Shown: positions 53,728 to 62,871 of the stretch, piece after piece | Numbering within the stretch: position 1 is the stretch's first letter | How the letters are laid out: the number at the start of each line of letters is the position of its first letter | Origin: an uncultured Myxococcales bacterium | GTDB taxonomy: Bacteria > Myxococcota_A > UBA9042 | Reading direction: 5' to 3' | DNA: 64,000 bases | NCBI GenBank assembly: GCA_903840165.1 | Contig: CAIMEY010000053.1 | Span: 18,918 to 82,917, forward strand | Notes under the pieces: model-generated | Database searches by the model: none | What the model saw: only the letters and a program-made list of their open reading frames with translations | Told to the model about the DNA's origin: nothing | Position numbers and translations under genes: made by a program

Positions 53728-54873
53728 ATGCATCACACCTCGAGCAAGCGTACCTACCTTGCTACCAGCCTCGCAGCCTTGTTGGGGATGGCGTGCGGCC
53801 AGCCGGCCTCTAGCGCAACGCCTGCCGCTTCAGACGTAGGATCCGCGACCAGCGACGGCGGAGGCGATGTCGGAACTGCAGACGCCGCGCCCGGGGATGC
53901 AATGGCGGACACCCATGCTGACGCCAAAGCCGACGTGGCGGTCGATGTCGGCCCCTGCCCCGATCACGCGGGTGCGTATGCCGTGACGGGGACCTGCACG
54001 GGCGGGTCGTCGTCAATACCATTTGCCTGCTACCAGCAAAAATCTTGTGATGTCAGCTGGATTGCTGACTATCGTATCTGGGCTGGCACGCAAACGGGCA
54101 TGGACTACAGCCTGAGCAATCCAAGCGCAGGCGACAAGATTACGGGGCATTTCGATGACGATACTTCGGGGAACTACACGTATGTCGGCACCGGCATCGA
54201 ATGCGACTCAACCATGGAAAAGATTGAGCCTTCCAGCGCGACGAGCCTATGCTGCGACCCGGTAAGCCAAGACTGCGGTGACCCTACGCTGGCGTGCGTG
54301 CTGGTCAGCGAAAACGTGAACGGCAAAGCCGTTGTAACTACAGGATGCGTCCCGCTAGCCCAGACACCTACGGCGATTGATGCGTCCTGCAGCCCTGGGT
54401 CGGCAGCGGTCTGCGCAGCGGGGGCCATTTGCTCGCCAAATCTTGGCGGAAAGTCTGGTGATCCAAGCACTTGCGTTAAGCTATGCGCAGCGCAAGGGGA
54501 CTGTCCCGGCGACCAAGACTGCGTCGTCCTGGCAGACGCCCCAAGAGCTGGCGCGTGCCTGCCGCGGTGCAAGGTTTTTGGCGACAGTCCAGCCGGTGTA
54601 GCCTGCACCGCCTCACAGGTCTGCAGCATCATCGTGGTGGCGGACTCGGGGGCCGAGCGAGTCATGAGCGCAACGTGCCTGGTCAGCGCTGGTGCCAAGG
54701 CCGGGGCACCCTGCAACAGCGCATCTTCCTGTGCGGCGGGGCTCGGTTGCGGCGACGGAACTTGCCGTCCCCTGTGCGATAGCGTCCATCCTTGCGTGGC
54801 GGGAGGCACCTGCACCAAGTTCTACTTCCCCGCGAGCAAGCCACTGGACGGTGCGCTCGGTTACTGCAAGTAG
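53728..54873 (+). CDS. Cys-rich lipoprotein
   Basis: 381 residues, ATG with AAGGA 8 nt upstream. The lipidated Cys is in AALLGMAC near residue 23. A short Asp/Ala-rich linker (TADAAPGDAMADTHADA) leads into a domain of unknown type (about 75-150) and then Cys-rich modules with CSPGSAAVCAAGAIC, CPGDQDCV, CNSASSCAAGLGC and a closing CDSVHPCVAGGTC. This is the same general architecture as the proteins at 4486 and 56389 but with wider Cys spacing. It probably sits on the outer surface. Function unknown. Confidence 0.82.
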   Translation: MHHTSSKRTYLATSLAALLGMACGQPASSATPAASDVGSATSDGGGDVGTADAAPGDAMADTHADAKADVAVDVGPCPDHAGAYAVTGTCTGGSSSIPFACYQQKSCDVSWIADYRIWAGTQTGMDYSLSNPSAGDKITGHFDDDTSGNYTYVGTGIECDSTMEKIEPSSATSLCCDPVSQDCGDPTLACVLVSENVNGKAVVTTGCVPLAQTPTAIDASCSPGSAAVCAAGAICSPNLGGKSGDPSTCVKLCAAQGDCPGDQDCVVLADAPRAGACLPRCKVFGDSPAGVACTASQVCSIIVVADSGAERVMSATCLVSAGAKAGAPCNSASSCAAGLGCGDGTCRPLCDSVHPCVAGGTCTKFYFPASKPLDGALGYCK

Positions 54874-55009
54874 TACGAGCCGCTAACGGTATTTCGGTGC
54901 TGCAATGCGTGGTTATACCGCCGCCAGTGCCCGTTTTCCTTGACGCTGTTACCGATAGCCCTTAGCGTGCGCGCCATGCCGCACATTTGCGGCCCCTTGG
55001 AGCCGCGCC

Positions 55010-55465
55010 TTGTCCCCGATCCCGCACGCCGAAGAAGCCCACCGCCTAGCCCGCCTGTTCCACGACCGCCCCGACCAACTGTTGACCTTGCTCAGCGGGC
55101 AACTGGCCGTCCTCAAGCAGCAAGCCCATGCGCTTATGGGGCTTTGCGGTTTGGTCGTCACCGTGACTGGATTCTCTGGGGCCCACATGGTCCGCGCGGG
55201 TTCAACCCCCGCGTTGCTGATGGTACTCGGCATCGCCTGGGTCTTGGTCGCCTCAGTCCTGTGTTTGCGCGCCATGGCCCAAGTTCGGTGGGTGACCAAG
55301 GAACTGACCGAGGACCTGCGCGAGACCGCCGCCGCCGTTATCGCTCGCCGCGACCAGCAGCATGCGGTCCTTTCCTGGTCGGCCGCCTGCGTGGCTTGCG
55401 GGCTGGCGTGCTACCTGGCGGCGGTGGCCGTCGCTGCCCTCGGGGCGCAGGTGGTCCCCGGATAG
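55010..55465 (+). CDS. Small membrane protein of unknown function
   Basis: 151 residues from a TTG at 55010, with GGAG 8 nt upstream. A soluble N-terminal helix of about 35 residues (HAEEAHRLARLFHDRPDQLL) precedes two membrane segments at about 42-60 and 68-86, a charged loop (RWVTKELTEDLRETAAAVIARR) and a third segment at about 122-146. Some DUF2721-like membrane proteins have this outline, but I cannot confirm the family. An overlapping frame starting at 54940 is rejected because of its composition. Confidence 0.6.
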   Translation: MSPIPHAEEAHRLARLFHDRPDQLLTLLSGQLAVLKQQAHALMGLCGLVVTVTGFSGAHMVRAGSTPALLMVLGIAWVLVASVLCLRAMAQVRWVTKELTEDLRETAAAVIARRDQQHAVLSWSAACVACGLACYLAAVAVAALGAQVVPG

Positions 55466-55486
55466 GCGGAGGCACCTCCGCTGGCT

Positions 55487-55496
55487 TGTATAGCAA
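55487..55496 (-). repeat. TTGCTATACA element, copy 8
   Basis: First of three direct copies in a convergent gap. On the plus strand its partner TATTAT lies 18 bp beyond TTGTAT. Confidence 0.9.
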
Positions 55497-55610
55497 GGCT
55501 CCAACAAGTTATTATGGATGAACTTTTTGCGACGCTGGAGATCCGTCGGGCCACCCACCGAACCTCCCGGGGGTGTCTAAGCCGGCGGCGGGCCGCGCAC
55601 AAATCAGGCT

Positions 55611-55620
55611 TGTATAGCAA
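55611..55620 (-). repeat. TTGCTATACA element, copy 9
   Basis: Middle copy of the triplet. The flanks are divergent from copies 8 and 10 beyond about 20 bp. Confidence 0.9.
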
Positions 55621-55758
55621 GCCTTTAACTTGCTAAGCGCACTGAGTTTTTTCGGCAGGACATCCCTAGGCCGCCCATGGCGCGGCCAACTGTGGGTCTA
55701 GGGCGTCACCGGCCGCAGCGGCCCCCAGCGAACAGCGCGTGCAAGGCGCAAAATACCT

Positions 55759-55768
55759 TGTATAGCAA
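55759..55768 (-). repeat. TTGCTATACA element, copy 10
   Basis: Last copy of the triplet, 20 bp from the end of the NUDIX gene. CATAAT lies 18 bp beyond TTGTAT on the plus strand. Confidence 0.9.
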
Positions 55769-55787
55769 CCCCTCAACCACCCATAAT

Positions 55788-56396
55788 TTAAGCGATTTTC
55801 CCGCGACCCACCGCTCCAACGGGCACCGCCAACCCCACGTGCACCCAGGCGTGCATCAGCGCAGCGAGCACGATGGCATGGTCAATGCGGCCGCTCTGAA
55901 TCAGGGCTGGAACGGCCTCAAGGGCCTCCAGGCGCAGCTTGCACGACTCCGTGGCGTCAAAGTGCGTGGCGGCCGTTTGGCTCGCGTCCAGGGCCAAATA
56001 CGTCGCTACCCGGTTGGACTGTATCGCCGGATTGGGTCGCGCTACGCCGAGAAGAGTCCACTGATCACTCGAAAACCCTGTCTCCTCAAGCAGTTCCCTC
56101 TGAGCGGCCTGCAAGGCGTCCTCCCCCGGATCCACCATGCCTCCGGGAATTTCTAACGTGATTTCCTGGGTTCCGTGACGCCACTGCTCCACCAGCACCA
56201 ACTCCCCTTGTGCGGTCACGGCGACAATGTTCACCCAGTCTGGAGGGTCAATCACCCAAAAATCATGGGTTTTTCCATCGCGGGGCGACTTCCGCACGAC
56301 CCGTCTTACGTCAAAAACACGCGTCGATACAAGCAGTTGTTCCTCAACGTCGAGCCACGGAGCCACAAGGGGTTCCGGCCGCAGTTCGTCAGTCAA
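55788..56396 (-). CDS. NUDIX hydrolase, probably ADP-ribose pyrophosphatase-like
   Basis: 202 residues from a TTG at 56394-56396 with GAGG about 6 nt upstream; it overlaps the end of the large Cys-rich gene by 8 nt and is coupled to it. The NUDIX box is complete: GGMVDPGEDALQ followed by RELLEETGF, fitting Gx5Ex7REUxEExGU with its metal-binding Glu residues. The preceding LVLVEQWRHG and EIPGG segment is typical of the ADP-ribose pyrophosphatase subfamily. It hydrolyses nucleoside diphosphates linked to another moiety in the cytoplasm. Confidence 0.88.
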   Translation of the reverse strand: MTDELRPEPLVAPWLDVEEQLLVSTRVFDVRRVVRKSPRDGKTHDFWVIDPPDWVNIVAVTAQGELVLVEQWRHGTQEITLEIPGGMVDPGEDALQAAQRELLEETGFSSDQWTLLGVARPNPAIQSNRVATYLALDASQTAATHFDATESCKLRLEALEAVPALIQSGRIDHAIVLAALMHAWVHVGLAVPVGAVGRGKIA

Positions 56397-59300
56397 AGGA
56401 CACCTCGTCGAGAAAGGAGAAATTGGCGTTCAGCATCCGCACCGCCACGTATTGACACGTCGTCTTTGCAAAATTCAGCACAATATCGCCGCGCTTGCCG
56501 TTGGCCACGGTCGGCAGGGAACCATCAGCCAGCTTGTAGGACTTGGGTGCCGACCAATTCACGCCATCATTGGAAAATGCAACGTCAATTTGCGCCGGCT
56601 CAAACACATTGTTCGCCGTATACACGTCCAGGCCCAGACGAACAAAGGCGACATCGCGCTGCTTGGGAAAACGGAAATCGACCTCCGCAAGCTGGTTGTT
56701 CCACGCCACCCATTCGTAAGCGTTGCCATTTCCAAGATTTGTCGACCAAAGGTCCACCCCCTTCTTGCCGTCGAGCAGTTGCCCGGTCTCATACACGCCA
56801 ACCCCGCTATTATCCAGCGTCGAACCGCTCACGAGCAGGTTGTGTAGCTCATCAAAATAGCAATAGAGACCACAGCTTGGCTGAGAAACGAAGCGATACG
56901 TCGCCGTGCCGCAAACGGACGCTTCGTTGACCTTGCCGTCGCAGTTGTCATCGATGGGCGTGCCGCAATCCTCCGCCGCGGTCGGCGTCACTTCGCCCAC
57001 GCAGCCAGTGGCCCAGCCGGTGCCGCCGCCGTTGCAAGTCTTTGTTCCGGCTACGCATGCTCCGATTCCTTGCGTCCCAGCCGCACCGTCGTAACAGCTG
57101 ACGTCCTGATTCGGGATGCAGATGATGGGCAGGCAATTACCGTTCTGGCACAAGGCGTTCGCTGCGCAAACTTGGTCGCAGGTGCCGCAGTGATTCTTGT
57201 CGTTCTGCAGGTCGACGCACTGACCGGCGCATTGCGCGTACCCTTTGGGCCCGACGTGGGAGCAGCCCTTGATCACGTCGCAACTGTCTGACGTGCATAC
57301 GTCTTTGTCGTCGCAACTGACGCTGCTGCCATCGCATTTGCCCTTGGCGCAGGTGTCCTGGCTGGTGCAAGCGTTGCCGTCATCGCACGGCGCCGCGTTG
57401 GCCTTGAAGACACAGCCGAGCTTGGCGTCGCAGCCATCGTCCGTGCAAAGGTTGCCGTCGACGCAGCTAATTGCTGAACCAGACACGCAATTACCGCTCT
57501 TGCATACGTCGCCAACGGTGCAGACGCTGCCGTCCTCGCAGGCCGCGGCTGAGGGACTGAACATGCAACCCAGCTTGACGTCACAGGTATCCACCGTGCA
57601 GGCGTTGCCGTCGTCGCACGAGGTCGGCGTGCCGGCAATGCAGACGCCCTTCCAGCAGCCATCGCCGATGGTGCAGACGCTGCCGTCATCGCAAGGCTTG
57701 GTGCTCATGACATGTTTGCAACCCACTACTTTGTCGCAGGAATCGTCCGTGCATGGATTGCCGTCGCTGCAGTCGAGCCCGGGGCCAGATTGGCATTCCC
57801 CGCCGTTGCAGACGTCGCCCACCGTGCACGCGTCGCCGTCCGTGCAGGCTGCGGCATTGGCCGTCACGACACAACCCTTGGTTCCGTCACAGATTTCACT
57901 GGTGCACGGGTTCGAGTCTGCGCAATCCACAACCCCACCGGGGGCGCAATTCCCGCCAGCGCAGGCGTCGCCCTGCGTGCAAGCGTTGTTGTCCGTGCAA
58001 GTGCCAGCCAGGGGCAAGTGTAGGCAACCCTTTACTTTATCGCACGAATCGCTGGTGCAGACTGAACCGTCGTCGCAACCGACTGCAAGCCCGGACGCGC
58101 ATGCCCCGGCAACGCATGTGTCGCCCTGCGTGCACGCGTCGCCGTCACTGCAGCCGCCCGGGCCAGGGACGTAATTGCAACCGGTGACACTGCTGCAAGT
58201 ATCGAACGTACAAGGATTTCCGTCATCGCAGACCAGCGGGGTGCCAGGCGTGCAAAGGCCCGCAGCGCATGTGTCACCGTTGGTGCAGGCATTGCCATCC
58301 GTACAACCTATTGTATTTAAAGAGAATACACAGCCAGCAGCTCCACAACCGTCGTCCGTGCATGGGTTGCCGTCGCTGCAGCTTTTCGCCGGTCCCGGTG
58401 CGCAGGTGCCTGAGGCGCATAAATCGCCATCTGTGCAAGGGTTTCCGTCACTGCACGGCAACTGATTCCAGGTGACGCTGCACCCCGTCTTGGCATCGCA
58501 GGTGTCGGTCGTGCACGGATTCGCGTCGTCGCAGTTGCTCGCAACCCCGGGCAAACAGACGCCTTCAGCGCATGAGTCGCCGCTAGTGCAGGCATTGCCG
58601 TCGCTGCACGCGGCGGTCGAATTGCTGTGCGAGCATCCAGACTTGGCGTCGCAGCCGTCATCGGTGCAGGGATTGCCGTCACTGCAGGCCTTGGCGGGGC
58701 CGGGGGCGCACTGGCCCGCGACGCAGCTGTCGCCGTCGGTACAGACGTTGTCGTCGGTGCACGGGGCGGTCGCAGGGCCATGGCTGCAGCCCTGGGTAGG
58801 CTGACATAGGTCTGTAGTACAAGGGTTGTTGTCATTGCAATTATTGGCTAATCCAGAAACACAACCGCCCAACGCGTTACAGCTCTCAGCCAGCGTGCAG
58901 GCGTCGGTGTCGCTGCAGGTGGCTCCAGCAGGCAGTTGCGCGACGACGCAGAATAAGGACTTACCGCAGTACACTAGGTGACACGGCGCAGCCAAAGCAG
59001 CACAGTCGGCGTCGACGACGCAAGGCGTCGCAACCACAGAATCCGCATCAATTACATCAGGTTGCGCAACCAGTACGTCCGAGGGCCCATCCGCCCCAGC
59101 GACATCGACGTCCACCGGCGACACGTCCTGGTCGGCGGCCCCTGAATCGGCAAGGCCACCATCATCCAACTGCTCGGCATCCTTGGCGTTAGTGTCCAAT
59201 ACTTGGACATCGTTGGGCCCTGGGCCCAAGTCGGCCTGGCCAACGTCCGCTGGCGCGGTGTCGCCCGGCGCACCATCAGGCAGCCCAACGTCGAGGTCTA

Positions 59301-59397
59301 CCGGGCCCGTGACCGCCGTGTCGTTGGCGCAGCCCTGCCCGCCCGAGGCCAGGAGCAACGTTGCAATCCACGGCCAAATCCGGTTTCGGGTCGTCAT
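56389..59397 (-). CDS. Large Cys-rich lipoprotein with about 17 DGxxCTxxDxC repeats
   Basis: 1002 residues from the ATG at 59397, with GAGGTG about 5 nt upstream. The signal ends SGGQGC (lipidated Cys near residue 23). An Asp-rich linker spans about 25-115. Then come some 17 modules of about 38 residues, each with CSDGNPCTDDGCD or CTDGDACTxGDxC, alternating two types. Further on are a CGTCDQVCAANALC block and EDCGTPIDDNCDGKVNE, common ahead of surface domains in myxobacteria. The last 150 residues resemble an F5/8 type C (discoidin) domain: VAFVRLGLDVYTANN and the closing VAVRMLNANF. It is probably a surface adhesin or matrix protein. Confidence 0.88.
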   Translation of the reverse strand: MTTRNRIWPWIATLLLASGGQGCANDTAVTGPVDLDVGLPDGAPGDTAPADVGQADLGPGPNDVQVLDTNAKDAEQLDDGGLADSGAADQDVSPVDVDVAGADGPSDVLVAQPDVIDADSVVATPCVVDADCAALAAPCHLVYCGKSLFCVVAQLPAGATCSDTDACTLAESCNALGGCVSGLANNCNDNNPCTTDLCQPTQGCSHGPATAPCTDDNVCTDGDSCVAGQCAPGPAKACSDGNPCTDDGCDAKSGCSHSNSTAACSDGNACTSGDSCAEGVCLPGVASNCDDANPCTTDTCDAKTGCSVTWNQLPCSDGNPCTDGDLCASGTCAPGPAKSCSDGNPCTDDGCGAAGCVFSLNTIGCTDGNACTNGDTCAAGLCTPGTPLVCDDGNPCTFDTCSSVTGCNYVPGPGGCSDGDACTQGDTCVAGACASGLAVGCDDGSVCTSDSCDKVKGCLHLPLAGTCTDNNACTQGDACAGGNCAPGGVVDCADSNPCTSEICDGTKGCVVTANAAACTDGDACTVGDVCNGGECQSGPGLDCSDGNPCTDDSCDKVVGCKHVMSTKPCDDGSVCTIGDGCWKGVCIAGTPTSCDDGNACTVDTCDVKLGCMFSPSAAACEDGSVCTVGDVCKSGNCVSGSAISCVDGNLCTDDGCDAKLGCVFKANAAPCDDGNACTSQDTCAKGKCDGSSVSCDDKDVCTSDSCDVIKGCSHVGPKGYAQCAGQCVDLQNDKNHCGTCDQVCAANALCQNGNCLPIICIPNQDVSCYDGAAGTQGIGACVAGTKTCNGGGTGWATGCVGEVTPTAAEDCGTPIDDNCDGKVNEASVCGTATYRFVSQPSCGLYCYFDELHNLLVSGSTLDNSGVGVYETGQLLDGKKGVDLWSTNLGNGNAYEWVAWNNQLAEVDFRFPKQRDVAFVRLGLDVYTANNVFEPAQIDVAFSNDGVNWSAPKSYKLADGSLPTVANGKRGDIVLNFAKTTCQYVAVRMLNANFSFLDEVSFD

Positions 59398-59518
59398 CGG
59401 CACACCTCGCGGCTTCGGTACGCGGCGGGACCCCAGTTGGCCCGTGCTGCCCAACATGCGGGCACGGCGCCCAGGAGGTAGGTGGAAATTTAGCCTAATG
59501 TATCATGAAGATACGGGC

Positions 59519-59528
59519 TTGCTATACA
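59519..59528 (+). repeat. TTGCTATACA element, copy 11
   Basis: It lies in the leader of the large Cys-rich gene, pointing away from it toward the 3' end of the barrel gene; on the other strand its TTGTAT form faces the Cys-rich gene 122 nt away. Confidence 0.85.
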
Positions 59529-59536
59529 AGCGAAAT

Positions 59537-61270
59537 TTAGAACCGAACGCGGGCGTCGCCGCCTAAGTCAGCTCCCTGAACAGCGTCGACGCGACTCGCT
59601 AGGCCGCCATGCCCACGCAGGGCCACCTTGCCGCCGAGGTCGCACTCGATACCCAGCAGCAGGCGCAGGCCTTTGGAAGAACTCAACTGCTGCATCTGAC
59701 TCTCAAAAACGGCAGCACCTGACACGCGCCAGCTTTCGGATACGGGGACGGTCAAAGCACCACGGTACCAATCCACGATCTTGCCGTCACCCGCCGTCGA
59801 CCAGATCTTTTCCATGGAAAAATCAAGGGTTGCCACCTGTTCATCGCCAACTCGCGCCCCAAGTCGGGTGCCAACGCCCGAACCGGTCGATGCAGCCATA
59901 CCTGCCGCCGCAGCCGAGTACACAGCCATCGACAAGTCTCCTGAAATGCTCACGTAATCGCCAAGGTGGAGGTCCAACCCGGCACGCCCGCGTTTGAGGC
60001 TGGTGTCCACGGCATAGCGCCCTGCCGTGTCCCCAACCTTTGGAACATACAAGGCTTTTCCGGACAGCAATCCGAGGTCGATTCGGGCAACCATGAAGCC
60101 AAAGAATGAGCGCTCAAGCATCCCCCCGAATTCCGCATATTTATCATTGGCATAGCCAAACTGTACATGCTGATAGCGAAGTCCGAGGATGTTGCGATTC
60201 TGTTCGGCCGAAAGAATCTGCGGCAGCAGGACCGTCACGTTCTGCGGCCCGCGACTCGAAGCAAAGCCCTCCCGCGACACGCCTTTCTCGTCCAGGACGG
60301 TGATGTAGTACGCCAGACCAGGAGCCACCACGTCGCGACCGGGAATCGTCGCCGTCCAAGTGTCCTGCCCAGCCACAACCATCGGCACGGCCAAGTAGGC
60401 GCCACTTCCGCGCGCCCGGTAGTGCAGCACGGGATGAGAGACGCGCTTGTTAACTTCTGCTGTAATTTCAAGGTCCTTATGCTGAGAACCGCGATCCAGC
60501 GGATCATGATTAACCAGGGTTTCCTGCGGCGTTTCAGGCACACTGTCGATGGCGACGTGCTCTGGCTCGGCCGGAGAACCGCGAACGCCAACGCGATTGT
60601 TCGTGCCCGTGGACAGAGCGACCAAGTAGTACTCGACGGTCCGGATCGACGGATCCGTCTCGCCCACTGGCAGAGAAATACTGAATAAATTGTCAGCCTT
60701 TGCCTGCATCGGCAACTCAGCAAAGGGCCCAGCACTGCCCAGGCGGTACATGATCACCATGCGGTCGGCGGGTCCCTCGAGCAGCGCCTCAAGCCACAGC
60801 GGCTTGCCCCAACCAACGGAGGCCGGCGGCCGATGGCGCGCGCGCACCGCCGCAGACTCCTTGGCCTTGTCCGCAGCGCCCTTTGACGCCGAATCCCCTT
60901 GCATATCAAGGTGTCCGGCCTTATACAAGCGCGCCTCAGTCTGCCAGCGCGGCTCGCACAGGGCACCGTCGACTATGGCCGTGATCTGCTTGTCGTTGAC
61001 CTCAACGGTCGCACGATCCCCTGAGATCGACACTACAAAGCCCTCGGCCAGGACCAGGCCCGGATGTCCGTGTTCTTCCTCAACAATGCAGACCGGCATC
61101 CGTGGCACAAAGAGGCGGACGGCCGGACCTTGCACGACGACCAATGACGACGTAACCCGCTGTACATGGGCGACATTATCGGCGGCGTACACCTGGGGAA
61201 CCAGTGTCGGCAGGGTCAACATGGCGAGGGCCAAGGCAACATAAACTGCAATCCGACTGGGTACTTGCAT
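59537..61270 (-). CDS. Outer-membrane beta-barrel protein with a periplasmic N-terminal region
   Basis: 577 residues from the ATG at 61270, with GGAGG 5 nt upstream; the frame to 61342 is rejected. Signal peptide 1-29. Residues of about 30-170 are beta-rich and include a loop of charged residues, then a region with two Ig-like or FN3-like repeats (VMIMYRLGSAGPF and PVLHYRARGSGAY with following TVEYYLVAL and LAYYITVLD). The last 220 residues alternate aromatic and polar residues and finish RVRF with a C-terminal Phe, a BAM recognition mark. It is likely inserted in the outer membrane. Function unknown. Confidence 0.8.
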   Translation of the reverse strand: MQVPSRIAVYVALALAMLTLPTLVPQVYAADNVAHVQRVTSSLVVVQGPAVRLFVPRMPVCIVEEEHGHPGLVLAEGFVVSISGDRATVEVNDKQITAIVDGALCEPRWQTEARLYKAGHLDMQGDSASKGAADKAKESAAVRARHRPPASVGWGKPLWLEALLEGPADRMVIMYRLGSAGPFAELPMQAKADNLFSISLPVGETDPSIRTVEYYLVALSTGTNNRVGVRGSPAEPEHVAIDSVPETPQETLVNHDPLDRGSQHKDLEITAEVNKRVSHPVLHYRARGSGAYLAVPMVVAGQDTWTATIPGRDVVAPGLAYYITVLDEKGVSREGFASSRGPQNVTVLLPQILSAEQNRNILGLRYQHVQFGYANDKYAEFGGMLERSFFGFMVARIDLGLLSGKALYVPKVGDTAGRYAVDTSLKRGRAGLDLHLGDYVSISGDLSMAVYSAAAAGMAASTGSGVGTRLGARVGDEQVATLDFSMEKIWSTAGDGKIVDWYRGALTVPVSESWRVSGAAVFESQMQQLSSSKGLRLLLGIECDLGGKVALRGHGGLASRVDAVQGADLGGDARVRF

Positions 61271-61746
61271 CACATCCTCCAGCAAATGGTGTTCGTCCAA
61301 GCAACTGACGGCATCAATGGAAGCCTGCGCCGAACTCGCCACAGATGCAACCGGCTTCGTTCAGGGGAGGCAGCGGGACGGCTCGCGCGGATGGTGATGA
61401 TTGGACTGGAGAATCGGTACTTGAGCCGTCCTTGGTCTGCCTCGCGGCTTGGCTCGTTTGAACGGCTTGGGTCTGCCGCCGCGACGGACCGGGCGGGCCC
61501 AGAGCGATGTATAGCAAAGGTCTAATTGATTGTAATTTATCACGGAATTGAATCGACGGCGTTTGACCGAGCAGGTCGAGGCCCAAGTTCAAACGCGTGC
61601 CCCAAGCGCCGACCGCATGGCGTCGCCGTTGCGCCGGGCAGGCATGACAAACTTGGCGAGGAGGGCGCAAACGGACTAAGATAGCCAAGGGCAGACGTTC
61701 CAAAGTGTCATCGCCTCAACGCGACAACGACAGGAGGTCGATACTC
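61271..61746. other. 476-bp divergent gap with one element copy
   Basis: Between the barrel gene and the propeller lipoprotein gene. It contains one TTGCTATACA element, AT-rich DNA at 61519-61550 and an otherwise GC-rich stretch with no convincing frame. Confidence 0.55.
61508..61517 (-). repeat. TTGCTATACA element, copy 12
   Basis: It faces the barrel gene at 61270 (238 nt). On the plus strand TTGTAT-type to TGTAAT spacing is 18 bp toward the lipoprotein gene at 61747. Confidence 0.85.
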
Positions 61747-62844
61747 ATGAAATCCTGGCGGAACTACGGTATTACGGCGCTCGTTGCTGCCATTGGCGTC
61801 AGCTGCGCAGATGTCAAGGAATCGCCGACGGCGACCGCGAGCGGCACGGGAACCTGCGGCACCGACCCCAAGGGCATGTCTTGGGAAATTCTTCAAGAAA
61901 GCGACACTTTACACGGGACGCTCTTCAGCACATGGGGCAGGTCAGCCAGCGATGTATGGGCGGTCGGTGCCACGAATAAAGACTTCCCCGAAAAGGGGCC
62001 CCAGTTGCTGCATTGGGACGGCACAACGTGGACCCGGCACAGTTCGGCCGCTACCGGCGAAATGTGGTGGGTAACTCCTGGAACAACAGAGGGAACCCTG
62101 TGGGTGGCCGGATCGCAAGGACAGATCCTCCACAGAGGCTTGGACGGGGTGTTTTCCGTCATGCAAGCACCGAACCAAACCCAACTATTCGGGATTTTTG
62201 CATTGGCTGAAGACAATGTCTACGCCGTCGGTGGCCCTCCCTCCTGCGCGCCGGGGCAACCGTGTGGCGTGATCTGGCACTACGACGGCAAGGCGTGGTC
62301 AGCTGACTCCGCGATCAGCGAAACACTTCGCAGCGAAGCGTCGTGGTTCAAGATGTGGGGCACTGGGCCAGACAACCTTTACGTCGTCGGATCAGCCGGC
62401 CACATCTTGCACTTTGACGGGAAGGCGTGGAGCGACCAACCGACTGGCGTAAATGACCAACTATTCACGGTTTCTGGCAATGCCGCCTTGGCCGTTGCGG
62501 TTGGTGGCCTGGGTGCAGGCGTCCTGCTAGAAAATGATGGAACTGGATGGAAAAAAGGGAAAATCAAGGGGGACACGCTACCGGGACTCAATGGCGTCTC
62601 GATCGCAGCGGACGGGTCAGGCGTGACGGTCGGCAGCAACGGAACGATCTGGCGTCGGTGCGGCGGAACATGGCAAGAAGACACGGCGTTATCCAATGAA
62701 CCGCTCGACGACCTCCACGCGGTCTGGCGAGGTCCGAGCGGCGACATCTTCGCTGTGGGCGGACAGATCGTGATGCCGCCGTTTCAAGGCGGGCAGTTGC
62801 TGCACTTCGGGCTGCCGACAAATGCGAAAAAGATCAGCGACTAA
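61747..62844 (+). CDS. Lipoprotein with WD/Kelch-like propeller repeats
   Basis: 365 residues from the ATG at 61747, with AGGAGG 9 nt upstream. The signal MKSWRNYGITALVAAIGVSC has the lipidated Cys at residue 20. The rest contains at least five repeats of about 45 residues with the pattern SDVWAVGAT, GTLWVAGSQG, DNVYAVGGP, DNLYVVGSAG and GDIFAVGGQ, each followed by a hydrophobic strand and HWDGTTW or HFDGKAW, a hallmark of myxobacterial propeller lipoproteins. It is likely surface-exposed. Function unknown. Confidence 0.85.
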   Translation: MKSWRNYGITALVAAIGVSCADVKESPTATASGTGTCGTDPKGMSWEILQESDTLHGTLFSTWGRSASDVWAVGATNKDFPEKGPQLLHWDGTTWTRHSSAATGEMWWVTPGTTEGTLWVAGSQGQILHRGLDGVFSVMQAPNQTQLFGIFALAEDNVYAVGGPPSCAPGQPCGVIWHYDGKAWSADSAISETLRSEASWFKMWGTGPDNLYVVGSAGHILHFDGKAWSDQPTGVNDQLFTVSGNAALAVAVGGLGAGVLLENDGTGWKKGKIKGDTLPGLNGVSIAADGSGVTVGSNGTIWRRCGGTWQEDTALSNEPLDDLHAVWRGPSGDIFAVGGQIVMPPFQGGQLLHFGLPTNAKKISD

Positions 62845-62849
62845 GAGGT

Positions 62850-62859
62850 TTGCTATACA
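62850..62859 (+). repeat. TTGCTATACA element, copy 13
   Basis: It starts 5 nt after the stop of the propeller lipoprotein gene and lies between convergent genes (gap 27 bp), so it cannot serve as a promoter for either. Confidence 0.85.
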
Positions 62860-62871
62860 TACTGAACGCTC

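Larger units (their letters stand above)
55466..55787. other. 322-bp gap between convergent genes with three direct element copies
   Basis: Copies 8, 9 and 10 of the TTGCTATACA element occur here in the same orientation at spacings of 124 and 148 bp. There is no gene start on either side, so the copies cannot be promoters of the flanking genes. GC-rich hairpin-forming stretches separate them. Confidence 0.7.

Noticed and set aside
54940..55521. A plus-strand frame of 193 codons over the small membrane protein.
   Set aside because: Its product is Arg/Pro-rich with no membrane segments, whereas the frame from 55010 has three and a ribosome binding site.
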